From the NCBI GenBank assembly GCA_028023455.1, contig JAQFVV010000071.1:6094650-6158649 (forward strand): 64,000 nucleotides of DNA, written 5' to 3'. Each line of letters opens with the position of its first letter. Positions within the stretch are counted from its first letter, which is position 1. This DNA is from Epiperipatus broadwayi (lineage: Eukaryota > Onychophora > Udeonychophora > Euonychophora > Peripatidae). Made by a program: the position numbers and the translations under genes. Positions 14,144 to 25,939 of this stretch are shown here, one piece after another. The notes below the pieces were generated by a model. The model made no database searches. It had not been told where the DNA came from and saw only the letters and a list, made by a program, of their open reading frames with translations.

Positions 14144-15800
14144 TTAAAGGTGTTTGCAGAAATCTGCGAGATGTTGATTGGTCAGCTGTGAATGATATTT
14201 CAACTTTATGAACTTTAATTGTGAAGTACAACATTTCAAAGCAATGTGTTGTACCCAAAAATTGAAAATAGATGGCAAGCAGCCTTCTTTAAGTGTGGAT
14301 ATTTGATTCAAGCATGAATTTCCAAAATTCAATTAGAGAATTAGATGGCTGTTGCATTTGTAATACCTGATTCTCCTTCATCTCTAATAACTCCGATTCT
14401 CCAGCTACTTTTTAGACAAGTATTATTTCAGAAATTGGAAATTCATCTTTACTAATATCACAAATAAATGGATTCACAAAATATACAAATGTAGATTTAA
14501 ACCTTTTCAAATCTTCAAACCTGCTTTTGAAATCTACTTGCAATCCTTGCAACATTTTTTTATATTCATCTAATTTTTTTTACTATTAATTATATTTGCT
14601 CTTACTCATGGAAAATGATTAAATATCCTGGACTTAAGATTGTGCCCAAAAAGCCAAAGTTTAGCTTCAAAACAAAAAATTACTAATCATTTCTCCCTTT
14701 CCTTGTAAAGCCAAATTAAGTGTTTGCAAATGCTTCATAATATCTGTAAAGAACATTAAGTCAGAAAAACAAATTTCATTTTCTAATTCTAGATATTTTT
14801 TTCCTTTTTCTTTTAAAAATGTTATGATAGGATTTAGGAGTTCCACAAAGCAACTCAAAATGTCGTAAGTTGATAGCCATCTTATAACGATCATAAGAAG
14901 AGATCACTGGGCAATTTATCTGTTTTATCATTTAACTCTTCTAAAAAGTTTTTAAATTGACAGTGTATTTGTTCTAATTAAATTCACAATCTGCAAAACA
15001 ATCTTGTTTTAAATATTTCAATATGAAATGCTCATTGTCAATTATGCAGTGAAGAAATACAAAATGTGGAAATTTTAGAATCATTGTTTAAAACACCAAT
15101 AGGACCTAGGTTTTACCCTATCACTGCAGTAACCCATCAATCACAACACTTACAAGTTTATCATGAGGCAATTTAAACCTGTTCATTAACTCATCAAGCA
15201 CATTTTAGACATCGATACTGTGAGTTTTTTCAGTAAGAGCTAATAGGTCTAACATTTCTTCCTAGACAAAAATGGTCAATTGTGAAACAACCTGAATGTC
15301 TGTAAACTTGAGAGCTAAGCTGAATGCTGTACATACTGATTTCACCAATATGATGCTCAATTGTATGGTTGGACATAACTTATGCAATCATTTTATGCCA
15401 CTTTGTATTATCTGGATCCAGAACTTCAACCACTTCTTCAAAGTTTTTTTTAATAAACTCTTCTTCTCCATATGAACATTTGGCCAGCAATATTCCAAGC
15501 CATCAAAAAACTAGTTTCAGTGGCTGTCATCTTCATGACTAAGAGAAGACAAAGGTCCATGCTGCTTATGAAGACATGATTGCACTGACTTAAATTTCTC
15601 TGCTCGCAATTTTGAATTGGGTGGATATTCAAGTTGAAAAGTGAGATTGACTTACTTCACAATGTAGATGTAAATTGCTTACTTTATAGTTTGCAATTAT
15701 AACTTTACAAATAAGACACAATGACTCCCCATTATTGTCAATGAAAGCAAATTTTTCTACCTATTCTTTCTGAAAGCTTCTATTTTCTTGTTTGTATTTT
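14144..15800 (-). pseudogene. hAT transposase pseudogene (ZBED/GTF2IRD2-like)
   Basis: Pieces of a hAT transposase appear in order on the minus strand but in changing frames. Near 15763-15640 is a BED-type zinc-finger-like segment (NNGESLCLICKV followed by a spaced H-x-HC). Near 15590-15470 is a piece containing ATETSFLMAWNIA, like the helical region after the BED finger. At 14894-14667 is a segment with CFVELLNP, FLKEKGK, LMFFTDIMKHLQTLN and LQGKGEMI, matching the conserved 'L-x-DLAFLTDI-x-HLN-x-LN-x-LQGKG' block of this transposase family. A C-terminal end lies at 14332-14144. Stops and frameshifts throughout show it is non-functional. Such transposases cut and paste their own element in the nucleus. 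This copy cannot. Confidence 0.72.
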
Positions 15801-16379
15801 TGTTTTTGATATTTTCTGAAGTCATTTTAACAAAAAATTTAAGTAATTTTTTTCCAAAGTCTGAAATTCAAACAAAATACATACCTAAATAATTAATTGA
15901 AATTAAAATATCTAAATATGTTTGAGTTTTGTTTGAGAGTGACGTTTAAGTAAATTCTAAGTAATTCCGTCGATGTCATTTAGTCAGACAACGCGAACCG
16001 TAATTTAAAGTGAATGATCTATCTTCACGCTTTATTTGCCAGTACTTAAGATTTGGCCATATATAAACATTTGGGTTCTGAAAGAATAAGTGGATTCATT
16101 TTATTCTTTCTTAAATGCTATATCTTGTATGGGCACTGAAAAGTATTCATTTATTATTTAACACTCATTAAAGCGCATGTACAGTAGCTATAAAAGGCTG
16201 ATATTTAGTAAATTAAGTCTTTTTTTAAAAGATTCATAAATAATGTAACAAATTGTTGAACAAAAAAGGCTTCTTAAAGTAAAATAAGAATAAAAACAAT
16301 TTAGAATAATTAAAAGCAATTTTGGACTATATTTATTTTTGGTTGTAAATCTATTATTATAAAGTGCTGAAAATCTTGA

Positions 16380-16773
16380 AATTATTAGATCGGAAGCCAA
16401 ACTCCGATAATGCGCTATTACTTTAAATATTATAAATCTCTACTCACACATCAGTAAGAGTTTTAAAAACTTAAGTAAATCACTAAAGTTTTGAGTGCAT
16501 TTCTAAAAATACAACTTTCATGGACCATGCTAAATCGGGGCTTGCAATAGGTTAAATATATTTTTACAATTCAAAATTTGATTATAACATCACGGCACAC
16601 AATAGACTTAAGCCCTGATTTAGCATGGTCGGTGAAAGTTGGTGTATTTATAAAAATTCACTCTAAACTTAAGTGATTCACTTAAGTTTTTTAAACTCTT
16701 ACTGAGTGCACAGAAATTTATAATATTCAAAGTAATAGCACATTATCGAAGTTCGACTTCTGATCTAATAATT
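16380..16773. repeat. Palindrome, about 175-bp arms
   Basis: Ends are exact inverse copies: 'aattattagatc' at 16380 and 'gatctaataatt' at 16762. The arms stay alignable through 'gctaaatcggggctt' near 16530 and 'aagccctgatttagc' near 16611, with a loop of about 60 bp. Non-coding foldback element nested in the hAT copy. Confidence 0.88.
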
Positions 16774-17279
16774 ATTTTTGTTTGATATTTTCCTGATGAT
16801 TCTTAAATATCTGTTTTATTATTATTTACCACCAAAAATAGAAACAACATAATCCAAATCAAGCAAATGCTTTTCAGTTTTATTTTCAAGATTTTTTTAT
16901 ATAATTGTTTTAAAAAACACAAAACTCTAAATGCACTAAGTATAAACAATTAAAATAATTTTATTAACCTGTACAGCACATCTTTAGAAAGCTTGTGCTA
17001 ATGCTGCAGACACATTACACATCTTAAAAAAGTTTAAATTGCTTAATAAAACAGTCCACTTACCAGATGCTTTGAAAAAATATGAAATAGGACATTTAAC
17101 TGACAGGAAAACTATCACTGAAATATATAATCACAAAATTGCATAAATCATAAATATACACTTGTGATCACTCATTATGCACATGTAGTAATTTCTAGGG
17201 TTCAGTAAATTTGCCAAAATATTTGAAAATTACATGTTCATACATAAGTGATGTAATTTGTAATAAAATAAGTATTAAA

Positions 17280-17707
17280 CCACTAAACATCACATGATCA
17301 CTATTTCTTATGCTAGCACATTACTGTTATTAAAACAGGTAAAACTCTCCATAAAACTCTCCATACAGTAGTGCCACTCAATACAACCAGAGTAATCAAT
17401 GGATGCCACAAGGCTTGTGCATAAAATCCCTATCTAGTGCCCACTCTTCCAATATTCTCAGACTAGTTTCTAGCTTGTGGGTTTTATCAGTGAGGAACTT
17501 TGAATCTGAGATTAGATCCTAAGATCTAGGTGCAGTGCTCTCAGATCTAAAGCTCTTCACTGACGAAAGCCACAAGCTAGAAACTAGTCTGGGGATATTG
17601 GATGAGTAGGCACTAGATAGGGATTTTACGCACAAGCCTTCTAGCATCCATTGATTACTCTGGTTGGCACTGAGTGGCACTACTGTATGGAGAGTTTTGC
17701 TTGTTTT
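17280..17707. mobile_element. Family C foldback element, near-complete
   Basis: Long palindromic element with arms running from 'aacatcacatgatcac' inward. The centre lies near 17525 around repeated 'agatcta' motifs. Imperfect direct repeats 'aataaaataagta' at 17262 and 17708 (about 16-18 bp overall) flank it and look like a target-site duplication. The right arm carries a hammerhead-like core on the plus strand. The left arm carries a damaged one on the minus strand. Confidence 0.85.
17554..17597 (+). ncRNA. Hammerhead-like ribozyme core, family C
   Basis: CUGACGA begins at 17560, then a 3-bp stem II (AGC/GCU), then GAAA, then CUAGUC, then UGGGGA. The strand before the core (UCUUCA) pairs with UGGGGA to form stem I, using G-U pairs. 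The base of stem II is A opposite A rather than the usual G-C, so activity is uncertain. Confidence 0.5.
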
Positions 17708-17929
17708 AATAAAATAAGTAATAAAGATGTTTGATAAAAATTTCTATTATATTATAAATTTTTGTGCAATTAAAAAAAAACATTCTGAAATAATGAAAAC
17801 CAGAATTAAGTGGGAGCCATATTTAACTAGACTAAGAGTCACATGGCTGTGCATGTGGCTCTGACAACCACATTTTCCCCCTATTAATATATATATTTTA
17901 TAGTAATAATGATGTAAATATATATATAT

Positions 17930-17980
17930 ATTATAGATCCTTGAAAATGACTGCAGGAAATAGCAGTCGAAACATTGGAA
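17930..17980 (+). other. GAAAC-motif hairpin (hammerhead-like relic)
   Basis: 'tgactgcagg' and 'gcagtcgaaacattgg' form a 6-bp hairpin followed by GAAAC, preceded by a CUUGAAAA box where CUGAAGA would be expected. The same hairpin-GAAAC layout occurs near 13680, 18600 and 39440. Confidence 0.4.
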
Positions 17981-18594
17981 AGATGATAGTGTATTAAAGA
18001 TATATATATATGGTTTATTGAGGAAGAAATAAAGTTTTTTAAAAGAACAAAGGAATATATTTGATTTGATTTATATGAAAAAAATGTTATATTTTTTATA
18101 ACATATATATATTTTTAAAGAAAAAAGGAGGATTTGTTGTTGTTAAAAAAATTTTTTTAATAATGATAAAAACTGAAATTTATATTTTTTAAAAAATGAG
18201 AAACTTTCTCTTCCCTGTAATGTATAAATTAAACTGGTGCAAGAAATTTATCAATTCAAAAATCAGTCTCATAACAAGATTAATCCCTAATTAAGCACAA
18301 CAATTAAAGGTTCATTTTTTTTTAAAGAATAGACTCTAAGTATAAGTGGGTACTTGTGCTTTTAAAAACACATTGTTGGGGGAGGGGGTACATGTCAATT
18401 TAATATCAATTTATAGCACATGTGTGATGAGTAACTTTATTTCACAAATTTACATATACATGTATATATTATCTTTTGATTAAGAGAATATATGATTTTT
18501 GAGACTTCAGAAAAGAAGAAATAAATTTTATATATATATTGCTTATAATAACTTCTTTCATATATACTTTAATACAAAAAAAAATTTTTTTAAT

Positions 18595-18670
18595 AAAACT
18601 TTATTTTCCTGACAGTTTCGACTCTCCAGAAGTCTTCATCAGAACTTTCTCAAACTTCCTGCAGAGAAGA
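18595..18670 (-). other. Hammerhead-like motif at the border of a Penelope-like repeat
   Basis: On the minus strand: CUGAUGA, an extra A, GACU, a loop, AGUC, GAAAC, UGUC. Stem II (GACU/AGUC) pairs perfectly, but the extra A and weak stem I leave function doubtful. Penelope-like elements are known to carry hammerhead motifs (established knowledge), and a Penelope-like relic begins about 130 bp away. Confidence 0.45.
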
Positions 18671-18944
18671 ATAAGAGTATATACTTCTAATAAGAAATAA
18701 ATTTATTACTAATTCACTAAATCTTGACTTATTAACTCACTTCTACAAACTATATAATTCTTAAAAAACTTGTTGATTTCATGTTTAGTTAAAAAGATAA
18801 CCAATTAATAACTATAAACTAATCAGTAGATCAGAGCTAGCTTTCTGCAAAACCCTGTTGAATCATAGTGCTGAATAAAATTATGCAGTACAAGTACATT
18901 TATATAATATTTAAATGAGGTACAATATGCAAATAGAACAATTA

Positions 18945-19187
18945 GATATTCCATTTTCCAGACAATGCAACACACAAATCCTTTTTGTTGATAGAATGTG
19001 GATTCTTTGCAATTCCGCAAGCCTCCTTGTACTTTCTTTTCATATTGTCTCTTTCTGAGCAAACCATTTTAACATTGGATGGAGAAAATGTATGACCCAT
19101 GACCTGTTCATGGTCAAGAAAAATAGATCTGTATTCATTCATTTGTTTAGATATGTTGTATAGATATGTGTGTTGGCCAATACTCAT
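18945..19187 (-). pseudogene. Penelope-like GIY-YIG C-terminal fragment
   Basis: The minus-strand frame contains FLDHEQVMGHTFSPSNVKM, then SERDNMKRKYKEACGIAK, then SINKKD and LSGKW. This matches the end of Penelope-like and related GIY-YIG proteins (H-x-F-x-NV-x-x-L-x-E-x-x-x-KRK-x-x-EA-x-x-I ... IN ... D ... LS). GIY-YIG cuts target DNA for integration. Only the C-terminal part is intact here and no reverse transcriptase is attached, so it is a fragment. Its mirror copy is at 19742-19936. Confidence 0.6.
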
Positions 19188-19741
19188 GGATTATTTGCAT
19201 GAGATTCCCTATAATACACTGAGTTGCTGGATGGGTTAGAATATGCATTTATAGACTACCTGAGGAGCATGATCCACAGGTATTTTGTCTTTGGTATTGC
19301 TTAACAAATTGTTAAGAGAAGTCTGTGGAAATATGAGATAGGTAGAAAAAACAATAGATGTATGCATCAATGATCTAATAGGGCTTGGTTAAAATCGCAG
19401 CATGCTTTTTAAACCTGGCAATAAATTTTACATCAATGTAAAAAGTGAAATGCATTAATAATATGTCTAAAGCATAAATAAGCCTTTTTTACATCCCACA
19501 GATTGTAAATAATCTTAGGAAGATTTGCACTAATACATGAACAATTAGTTTTAGATCACCACCATCTCTTAACAATTTGTTGAACAATACCAAAGACAAA
19601 ATACTTGTAGAGCATACTCTTCATATGCTCTACAAAATTGCATGTTCTAACCTATTCTCAGTTCTCTGTATTATGGTAAATCTTCTGCAAATAGATCCAC
19701 GAGAATTGTCCAACATATATATCTACACAACAGAGCTAAAC

Positions 19742-19936
19742 AAAAGAATGAATATAAATCTATCTTTCTTGATCATGAACAGACCATGGGTCATACATTT
19801 TTTCCATCCAATGTTAAAATGCTTTGCTCAGAAAGAGACATTAGAAAAAGAAAGTACAAAGAGGCTTTGGAAATTGCAAAGGATATATATTTCATCAACA
19901 AAAAAAAATTGTGTGTTCCATTATCTGGAAAATGAA
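19742..19936 (+). pseudogene. Penelope-like GIY-YIG C-terminal fragment (mirror copy)
   Basis: Translated in the frame ending at the stop near 19936, it reads FLDHEQTMGHTFFPSNVKML, SERDIRKRKYKEALEIAK, INKKK and PLSGK, clearly homologous to the minus-strand copy at 18945-19187. It has no start of its own and no catalytic GIY-YIG N-terminus. It forms the right arm of the inverted duplication. Confidence 0.6.
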
Positions 19937-20095
19937 ATATCTGATTGCTTTATTTGCATACTGTGCCTCATTTAAATATTATATAAGTTTACCTGAACTG
20001 CATAATTGTATTCATCCCATGATTCTGGCAGTGTTTTACAAAAGCTAGCTCAGTGCTATAAATTAATTTATAGTTATTAATTGGTTATTTTTTGA

Positions 20096-20404
20096 ACCAA
20101 ACTCAAAGTGAAACAGTATTTAAGAATTAATTATTTAGTAATAAAAATCATGTCTTCACAAGAAAAGGATATACATGTGGACTTGCATATATTACATTTT
20201 TGGAATATTTGCAAAACAAAAAATTTGACCTGTAGGGAATCTAACCTTGCATTGCTTTGATTTTAACTCACTCTCTTGCCGATACCTTTAGCATTATTTC
20301 TGATTTTACATTCATTTTTCAGTCAACTGCATAAATCAATATTATTTAAATTAAAGCTTTTTCAAATAAGATGAAACACCACCTTCAATGCTTCTGAATG
20401 AGGG
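20096..20404. other. A+T-rich DNA, nothing recognised
   Basis: No family or gene seen. Confidence 0.5.
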
Positions 20405-20729
20405 TTTCTTATTTTTCCCACATGAGACTGCTTTATACAGAGGCAATACTCTCCATACAGTAACACCATTTAATGCAAGCTAGAATAATCAATGGATGCA
20501 GGAAGGTTTGTGCCTAAAATCCCTATGTAGTACCTACTCATCCAATATCCCCAACTAGTTTCTAGCATGTGGCTTTCATCAGTGTGGAGCCCTAAATCTG
20601 AGAGCACTGCACCTAGATCTTTGGATGGCTTACATTGAGTGGATTGTAGGGAGAATTTTGCCTCTGTATAAACAGCTTGTATAAGCATAAAGAATGGTGA
20701 TTATGTGATATTTAGTGGTGAAACTGTTT
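20405..20729. mobile_element. Family C foldback, internally deleted
   Basis: The left arm is nearly complete and carries a minus-strand hammerhead-like core (20541-20590: CUGAUGA, AGC/GCU stem, GAAAC, UAGU). The right arm is shortened to the outer 100 bp, ending 'gatatttagtggtg'. Confidence 0.8.
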
Positions 20730-23054
20730 TGTGATAGATTTTGAAAAACCACCTTACAAATCATATTTGACTTTTCCAAATACAGATAAAATGAAATATA
20801 TAATGAGAACAAGAAGATTTTTTTCATTGGATAACTGCTGCAAATCTGATTTTAAAAAAATTAATTAATGAAATGTTTGTCTATTGAATTTCATTTTTTA
20901 AACATGACCAAATTTTCATTTAATTATTATAAATCTATGAAAATTCTGTTCTGGAATTGCATTTATAATTATAAAATATCACAAAGATTGTGAAGTACAA
21001 TTTTTGACAGAGAGTAATGATTATAGTTTCCTTTTCATTATTATTTCAAAAAAAAAATCTAAGTGTAAACTTGAAAATATTTTTTTAATAATTATTGTAC
21101 AAATATTTTATAAAAATAATCATAAATATTTAAATAAACTGTAGAAAATATACATTTTTTTCTCATTGCTATCAACAATTGAAAAGGAGTTTACAATTTT
21201 GTTTATATGTCCATGATCAAAAATCTACCAAACAGCATCCTCCAGGCTTTTATCAGTTTATTTTTAAATTTCATCTGTGAACTACTGACATCTTCAGATT
21301 TTTTTAAAAAGCTACTAAATCAATATTTACTTTAGTTTCAGTTTTGACCATCAAATAAATATAAAATTTGCAAAATAGTACTAAAGATAGTCAAACAAAA
21401 ATGATTTAATTCATAATATCATGCAGTTGAAAATTTTATCAAATATTATGCATCAATACAGGAATATTATAGAAAATAAATAGGTATAAAGTGAAAATTT
21501 GTCCATATAATACTAACTCAAATGTAAAAATAATGAGATAAAAATTAGAAGATGTTCAGTGCATATCAGGATATTTCTTTATGCAATAGATCTTGCAGAA
21601 TTGTAAGGGGTATAGTGATAAAGTCTTCTATTTACAATGTATGGATCGTCACAAATTCTACTTCATATTAATATAATATTAAAAAGCAATCCAAACACTT
21701 AACTAAAATAGTAGTCTCAAATTAAAGTATTATAGAAATAAAAAAATATAAGACTACTAAAAGAAAATATTTGAGTAGTGATAAATTTGTTTTATGATAA
21801 ATAATTATTGTAATCATGATATACAAAAATTCATTAATTGTGATAGTTGTTTGATGAGGAATATTGATTTTTGTATCAAAAATTTGGATACTGAATTAAT
21901 TCCAAATATGAACAAGGGGCAACATTATTACTTGTTAAATTAAAAGTTCATACAAGTCTGATTTAGTCATGGGGGGGGTCATTATGTGCAGTTATGCCAA
22001 AGAATAGGAAGTTGTAAGATAGAAAATGATAGATGGTGTGATCACATCTTAACCTACCTTAGCTTACCCTCAAATAATGGACTTGTTCGAGCTACAGTGT
22101 TATCCAGATCAGATTGAATGTATAGTTAAGCTGACCAATAAAATAACAATTAAAGTATGCAAATAGTCAATAGTATAAACAGATTAATCAGAGAGCTAGA
22201 TCTGTGAATCTGATTGTTTTCCATAAGTAAAGGGATCTGGTGATATATATTGGAAGTTTATGTAAAAGGGACTAACAAATTCAGATAAGTGACTGATATT
22301 GGTAAGCTTTTTATCCATCGTTTGATAGAAATGCAGTGAGACATGTTTAAATTTGGAGCAGGAAGCTGTGAGCTACTGGCATCATTGTATCTGTGCACAA
22401 GGCAAGTCACCCATATCCTTTTCAAGCACTAGATGTTCTAACACAACTAAACTCTTGCAAATTAACAACTGCGGCAAAGGTGAATCTCTGTATTTACATT
22501 GTTATACATATTATTGTAAAAATTTGTAGTAAATATCTTTAACATTATTTACTGTATTGTGTATTATTATGAAATGACTGGAACATTATTCTGGTAGTAA
22601 TACAGATATAAATGCAGTAGGTTTACAATTAGAAATATCTAAATTAATTAAGCCATTGGAAAGTTTAATGATTAGTGGTGGTACTATTTGAAAACTTACA
22701 TGAATAAATTAATACTAGAGATAGAAATCAAATTTCATTCTTAAGTTCCCTGATTATCTTGATGTCCAATGGAGCATTGTTGAGGAAAAGGCTGTTCTAG
22801 TAGCTGAGAGTATAAGGTTTAAATTTGATTACAAAAAAGCATCAAAACGATGATATAGATTTTTACATTTTTCTCATCCCAGCAATAGTGAATAAAGTGT
22901 AGGATTACTATTACAATATATATATATATATGAAACAATATACTTTATTTATTATATATACAATGTTATTTATTATATATACAATGTTATGTTATATATA
23001 AACATTACCCCTTCCTGTAGCATCACGTTTTTAAAAAAAAAAAAAAAATGAACT
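20730..23054. other. A+T-rich DNA, nothing clear
   Basis: No coding region found. A stretch near 21240-21310 resembles 36810-36890 ('ctactgacatcttca' occurs in both), so an unidentified old repeat is present. A short (AT)n tract lies near 22915-22932. Confidence 0.45.
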
Positions 23055-23460
23055 GAGATGGTTTAGTCCATGGTATAGTATCAGATTCTAGAACAAAAGA
23101 CCATCGACGAATTCCAGGTCTGGCAGGTCTGGTGTTCGTACTTTTTATGAACTGCCGAGCAATGAAACTGTTTGATTTTACTGCCCTGCATGATTTAATG
23201 CAATGATAGAGGGGCAAATTTTGAAGGGTAAGGTAAGGGTCTTCAGATGAATCTCACTAGTGACACTTCCAGCAGTCAAACTTTTATTATCTTCGGTACA
23301 ATAGATTCACTTGATTTTATTACCCTCCGTGGTTTAGTACAGTGGTAGAGAGTCAAATTCTGGATTGTAAAGTCTTCAGATCGATTCCGTGTGGCACTTC
23401 CGGCGCTCCAACCTTTGATAAACTTACGAGCAATAAGACTCATTCGATTATTTATTTATC
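23055..23460 (+). mobile_element. Family B tRNA-derived SINE tandem array (3 units)
   Basis: Three direct units of about 130 bp. The third is best kept: A-box region 'ggtttagtacagtggtag', B-box 'cagatcgattcc', tail 'gagcaataagactcattcg'. The orientation is opposite to the arrays at 8690 and 57060. An A-run of about 15 precedes the array. Confidence 0.8.
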
Positions 23461-24379
23461 ACAAAAATGAATTTTTGATTTGTATTACAAGCTATGAGTA
23501 TTGTTATTAAAAAAAAAAAAAAATCACGTTCCACTTTTAAATATAATGAGTTACTTTAATTTTCATTCAAACTGCTTATGAATAAACTCTCAAAGGGACA
23601 AAAAGATTTCGTGGAATGCTCCGATTGGGGGGGGGGGGTATAACAGAGATAAACTTGACATTTGTCTGAACGAATTGTTTTGTTTTAGTAATTTAATAAT
23701 GCACTAATTTTCATCTGCAAAATGGAAAAAAATAAATTGTCAAAGAATTTTCTCAATTTCTACTTATTCTTATGACAGCTCTGACCCAGCGGAATTTAAT
23801 TTTCCATCTATTTCTACCTATGTGGACTGTTATCTCAACCTGTCAGAGTTGATAACTTGTAAACAGCAATAACTATAATATTATTGGATACTGCTGACGA
23901 ATTAAAAGGAAGATTTGATATTTTTTTTTTGTCTTGTCTTTTTTTGTTTTGTCGAATTAAAATTGAAATTGATGATAAAATCTCACACTAATCCACTTTT
24001 TTTTAACAAACTTGATTGTCAATGCATATTTACATTGCTTTAACTTGGGAGAGCGAGCGACGCCCTCTATCAAATATAAATTAGTATTAGATTACTTTTA
24101 GATTACAAGAAACTTCAATTTATTAAAGAAGATTGCTATTATTACAATAAAGTAAAAACAATGAATCACACAGTATAAAATGATTGATTACGGTAGAGTT
24201 AACATATAAAACTGAATTATAAGTAAATAAAACAATAAATAAAAATACTGTAAGATTACACTTTATGTACATATTTATTTAACAGATATATATATATTAT
24301 TTACATGTAAAATATAATCATGCGCAAGGATTACGTTTACCAATTTATTTATCTATTATTTATTTTATATATTATTAAC
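23461..24379. other. A+T-rich DNA with a poly-G run
   Basis: A run of about 11 G lies near 23627. A somewhat less A+T-rich patch around 24040-24075 contains 'gagcgagcgacgccctc'. No gene or family was recognised. Confidence 0.45.
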
Positions 24380-24520
24380 CTTTTCAACATGTGTGTGATC
24401 AGGTGGGTCAGCAATATGAGATGGCACTGAGAGTGTTGGGTCGTGTGAAAGTCTGAGTTCGAACCCCGCATATATTACATATATGAATACAGGTTTAAGC
24501 CTGTACAATGTACTAATTTA
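24380..24520 (+). mobile_element. Family D ribozyme-SINE, 3' tRNA-like part
   Basis: Truncated copy holding the tRNA-like segment. The B box 'gagttcgaacccc' at 24455-24467 is the best preserved in the window. The 3' end includes an 'acaggtttaagcctgt' hairpin. The ribozyme part is missing. Confidence 0.75.
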
Positions 24521-24722
24521 TATAGCGCTATGTTTTAATAAACTGTAATAGTAATAATCAGCCATGCACATGCGCTTTGTGGATTTTTAACTAAGGTTGT
24601 TAGTAAATATTGTTGGCTCTGGTATCAGAAGGACATGAGATCATAATAGTACATAACTGAGTAGCACATAGAATTTTTTATAAATATAATATTGTCTGCA
24701 AAAAATAGGAGTATTGTATTAT

Positions 24723-24791
24723 TAAAACAGGTGAAAATTTCCATACAGTAACAGTTATAAACAAGCATAAGAAATGGTGCTTATGTGATGA
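24723..24791. mobile_element. Family C remnant (ends only)
   Basis: Only 'aaaacaggtgaaaatttcca' from the left end and 'cataagaaatggtgcttatg' from the right end remain, as expected after loss of the palindrome centre. Confidence 0.6.
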
Positions 24792-24984
24792 GTATTATAT
24801 TATCCGACAGCTAATAAAGATTTTAGACCGCCATATTTTGTCCATGGTGTTTCTGGAGAAGAATTAATAGCATACAAGTAATTAATTTTAAAATCATTCC
24901 TTGTTATTTAGTTTAAATACACTGCTCTTTTTATTATGAGAAATGATTAAAAGAACAAAAAACAAATATTTGCCTGACGGTTTG

Positions 24985-25435
24985 TGATAATGGTATATTA
25001 TTAGCTGTGATATGTTGGATTATTTCCAACATCTAAAAGTATTGAATATATAGAAAATTTTAAACTTTATTTAAACTTTTCAAATACAAGCAACTTGTTA
25101 GTAATAACACATATATAAACAACACATGTTAGTAATTACACAACGTTTCTAGTAGTAGTATTCTTCGCTCTTCTTTGGGTGTTGCTGGCCTGATATACAC
25201 AGTGATAGTATTCACGTAGAAGTCGAACTCCCATCTTTAGTAACTATAAATTTAAGACAAATGAGCATTTGCAATTACTAATCTGTGTTGTCTATTTGTG
25301 TGTTATTACTAACAACTTGTTTATATTTGAAAAGTTTGAATAAAGTTTAAAATTTTTTTATACATTCAACAATCACTCTTAGATGATGGAAATAGTCCAA
25401 CATATCACATCTAACAAAATACAAACATTGCCATT
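24985..25435. repeat. Family G palindrome
   Basis: Arms of about 150-170 bp: 'gtgatatgttggattattt' near 25007 against its complement near 25395, and 'cttgttagtaataacaca' near 25093 against its complement near 25297. The loop contains a GAAACGUUG motif on the minus strand near 25145. Single-arm copies occur at 31715-31850 (plus) and 35885-36005 (minus). Confidence 0.8.
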
Positions 25436-25939
25436 ATATATAGTATCTGTAAATTACAGAAAGACACTTGATCCTACACATGATCTAGTACTTTGAAATT
25501 GAACAGTAAGACAAACTCAAGATTATGGTCATATTATTTACAGCTAATTTCAAAAAGGAGACTAAAATTGTAAGGTGACTAAGTAAAAATAATTGAAGAT
25601 TATGTGGTTGTTTTTGCAAAAACATACTTCAAAGATGCATTAAAAAGGTATGATGAAAGCAAGAAAGTAAAGTTAAAGGTAAATTTTAAAAAGCTTTTAA
25701 AAACTATTAATAATTTATTGAAAAAATAAATTAAAATTGATGGTAATGATTTAGAATAATTTAAAAAATACAAGTTTTTCAGTCAGAATGTTAAACAAAT
25801 AGAAACAATTTTATGTTAAAAATTGAAATAAGCTTATCTGTTCAAACAGAAAGATTTTTAATAAATAGGTTTGTTTTAAAGTACTTATATATAGATCTGA
25901 GATTTGACTGTTAAAATAATAATTCAGAGACTTCATACC
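25436..25939. other. A+T-rich DNA, nothing recognised
   Basis: No supported feature. Possibly a decayed upstream part of the adjacent LINE. Confidence 0.4.

Larger units (their letters stand above)
13409..17884 (-). mobile_element. Probable hAT DNA transposon, decayed, with nested insertions
   Basis: The low-coordinate end begins 'caggagtgggcatgcatg', close to the usual CAGGGGTGGGCA hAT terminus. The high-coordinate end reads on the minus strand 'agggggaaaatgtgg' followed by GTCAGAGCC, similar to hAT ends. Between them lies a degraded transposase on the minus strand (14144-15800). Three palindromic or foldback insertions sit inside (13601-13962, 16380-16773, 17280-17707). The termini are imperfect and no certain 8-bp duplication was found, so the outer limits are tentative. 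Confidence 0.5.
18790..20095. repeat. Inverted duplication of a Penelope-like 3' end
   Basis: Two arms of about 530 bp, 18790-19325 and 19545-20095, are reverse complements of each other across a spacer of about 220 bp. Both carry the same GIY-YIG-like coding end, pointing outward. Outer matches include 'aaccaattaataactataaa' (left) against its complement near 20075. Inner matches include 'tctttggtattgcttaacaa' near 19290 against its complement near 19571. Confidence 0.85.

Noticed and set aside
17554-17597. Calling family C cores fully proven hammerheads
   Set aside because: Stem II starts with A-A in every copy and stem III is one base pair. I kept them as hammerhead-like at moderate confidence.
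24380-24520. Isolated tRNA gene with a perfect B box
   Set aside because: There is no acceptor stem or anticodon arm, and the sequence matches the 3' part of family D.
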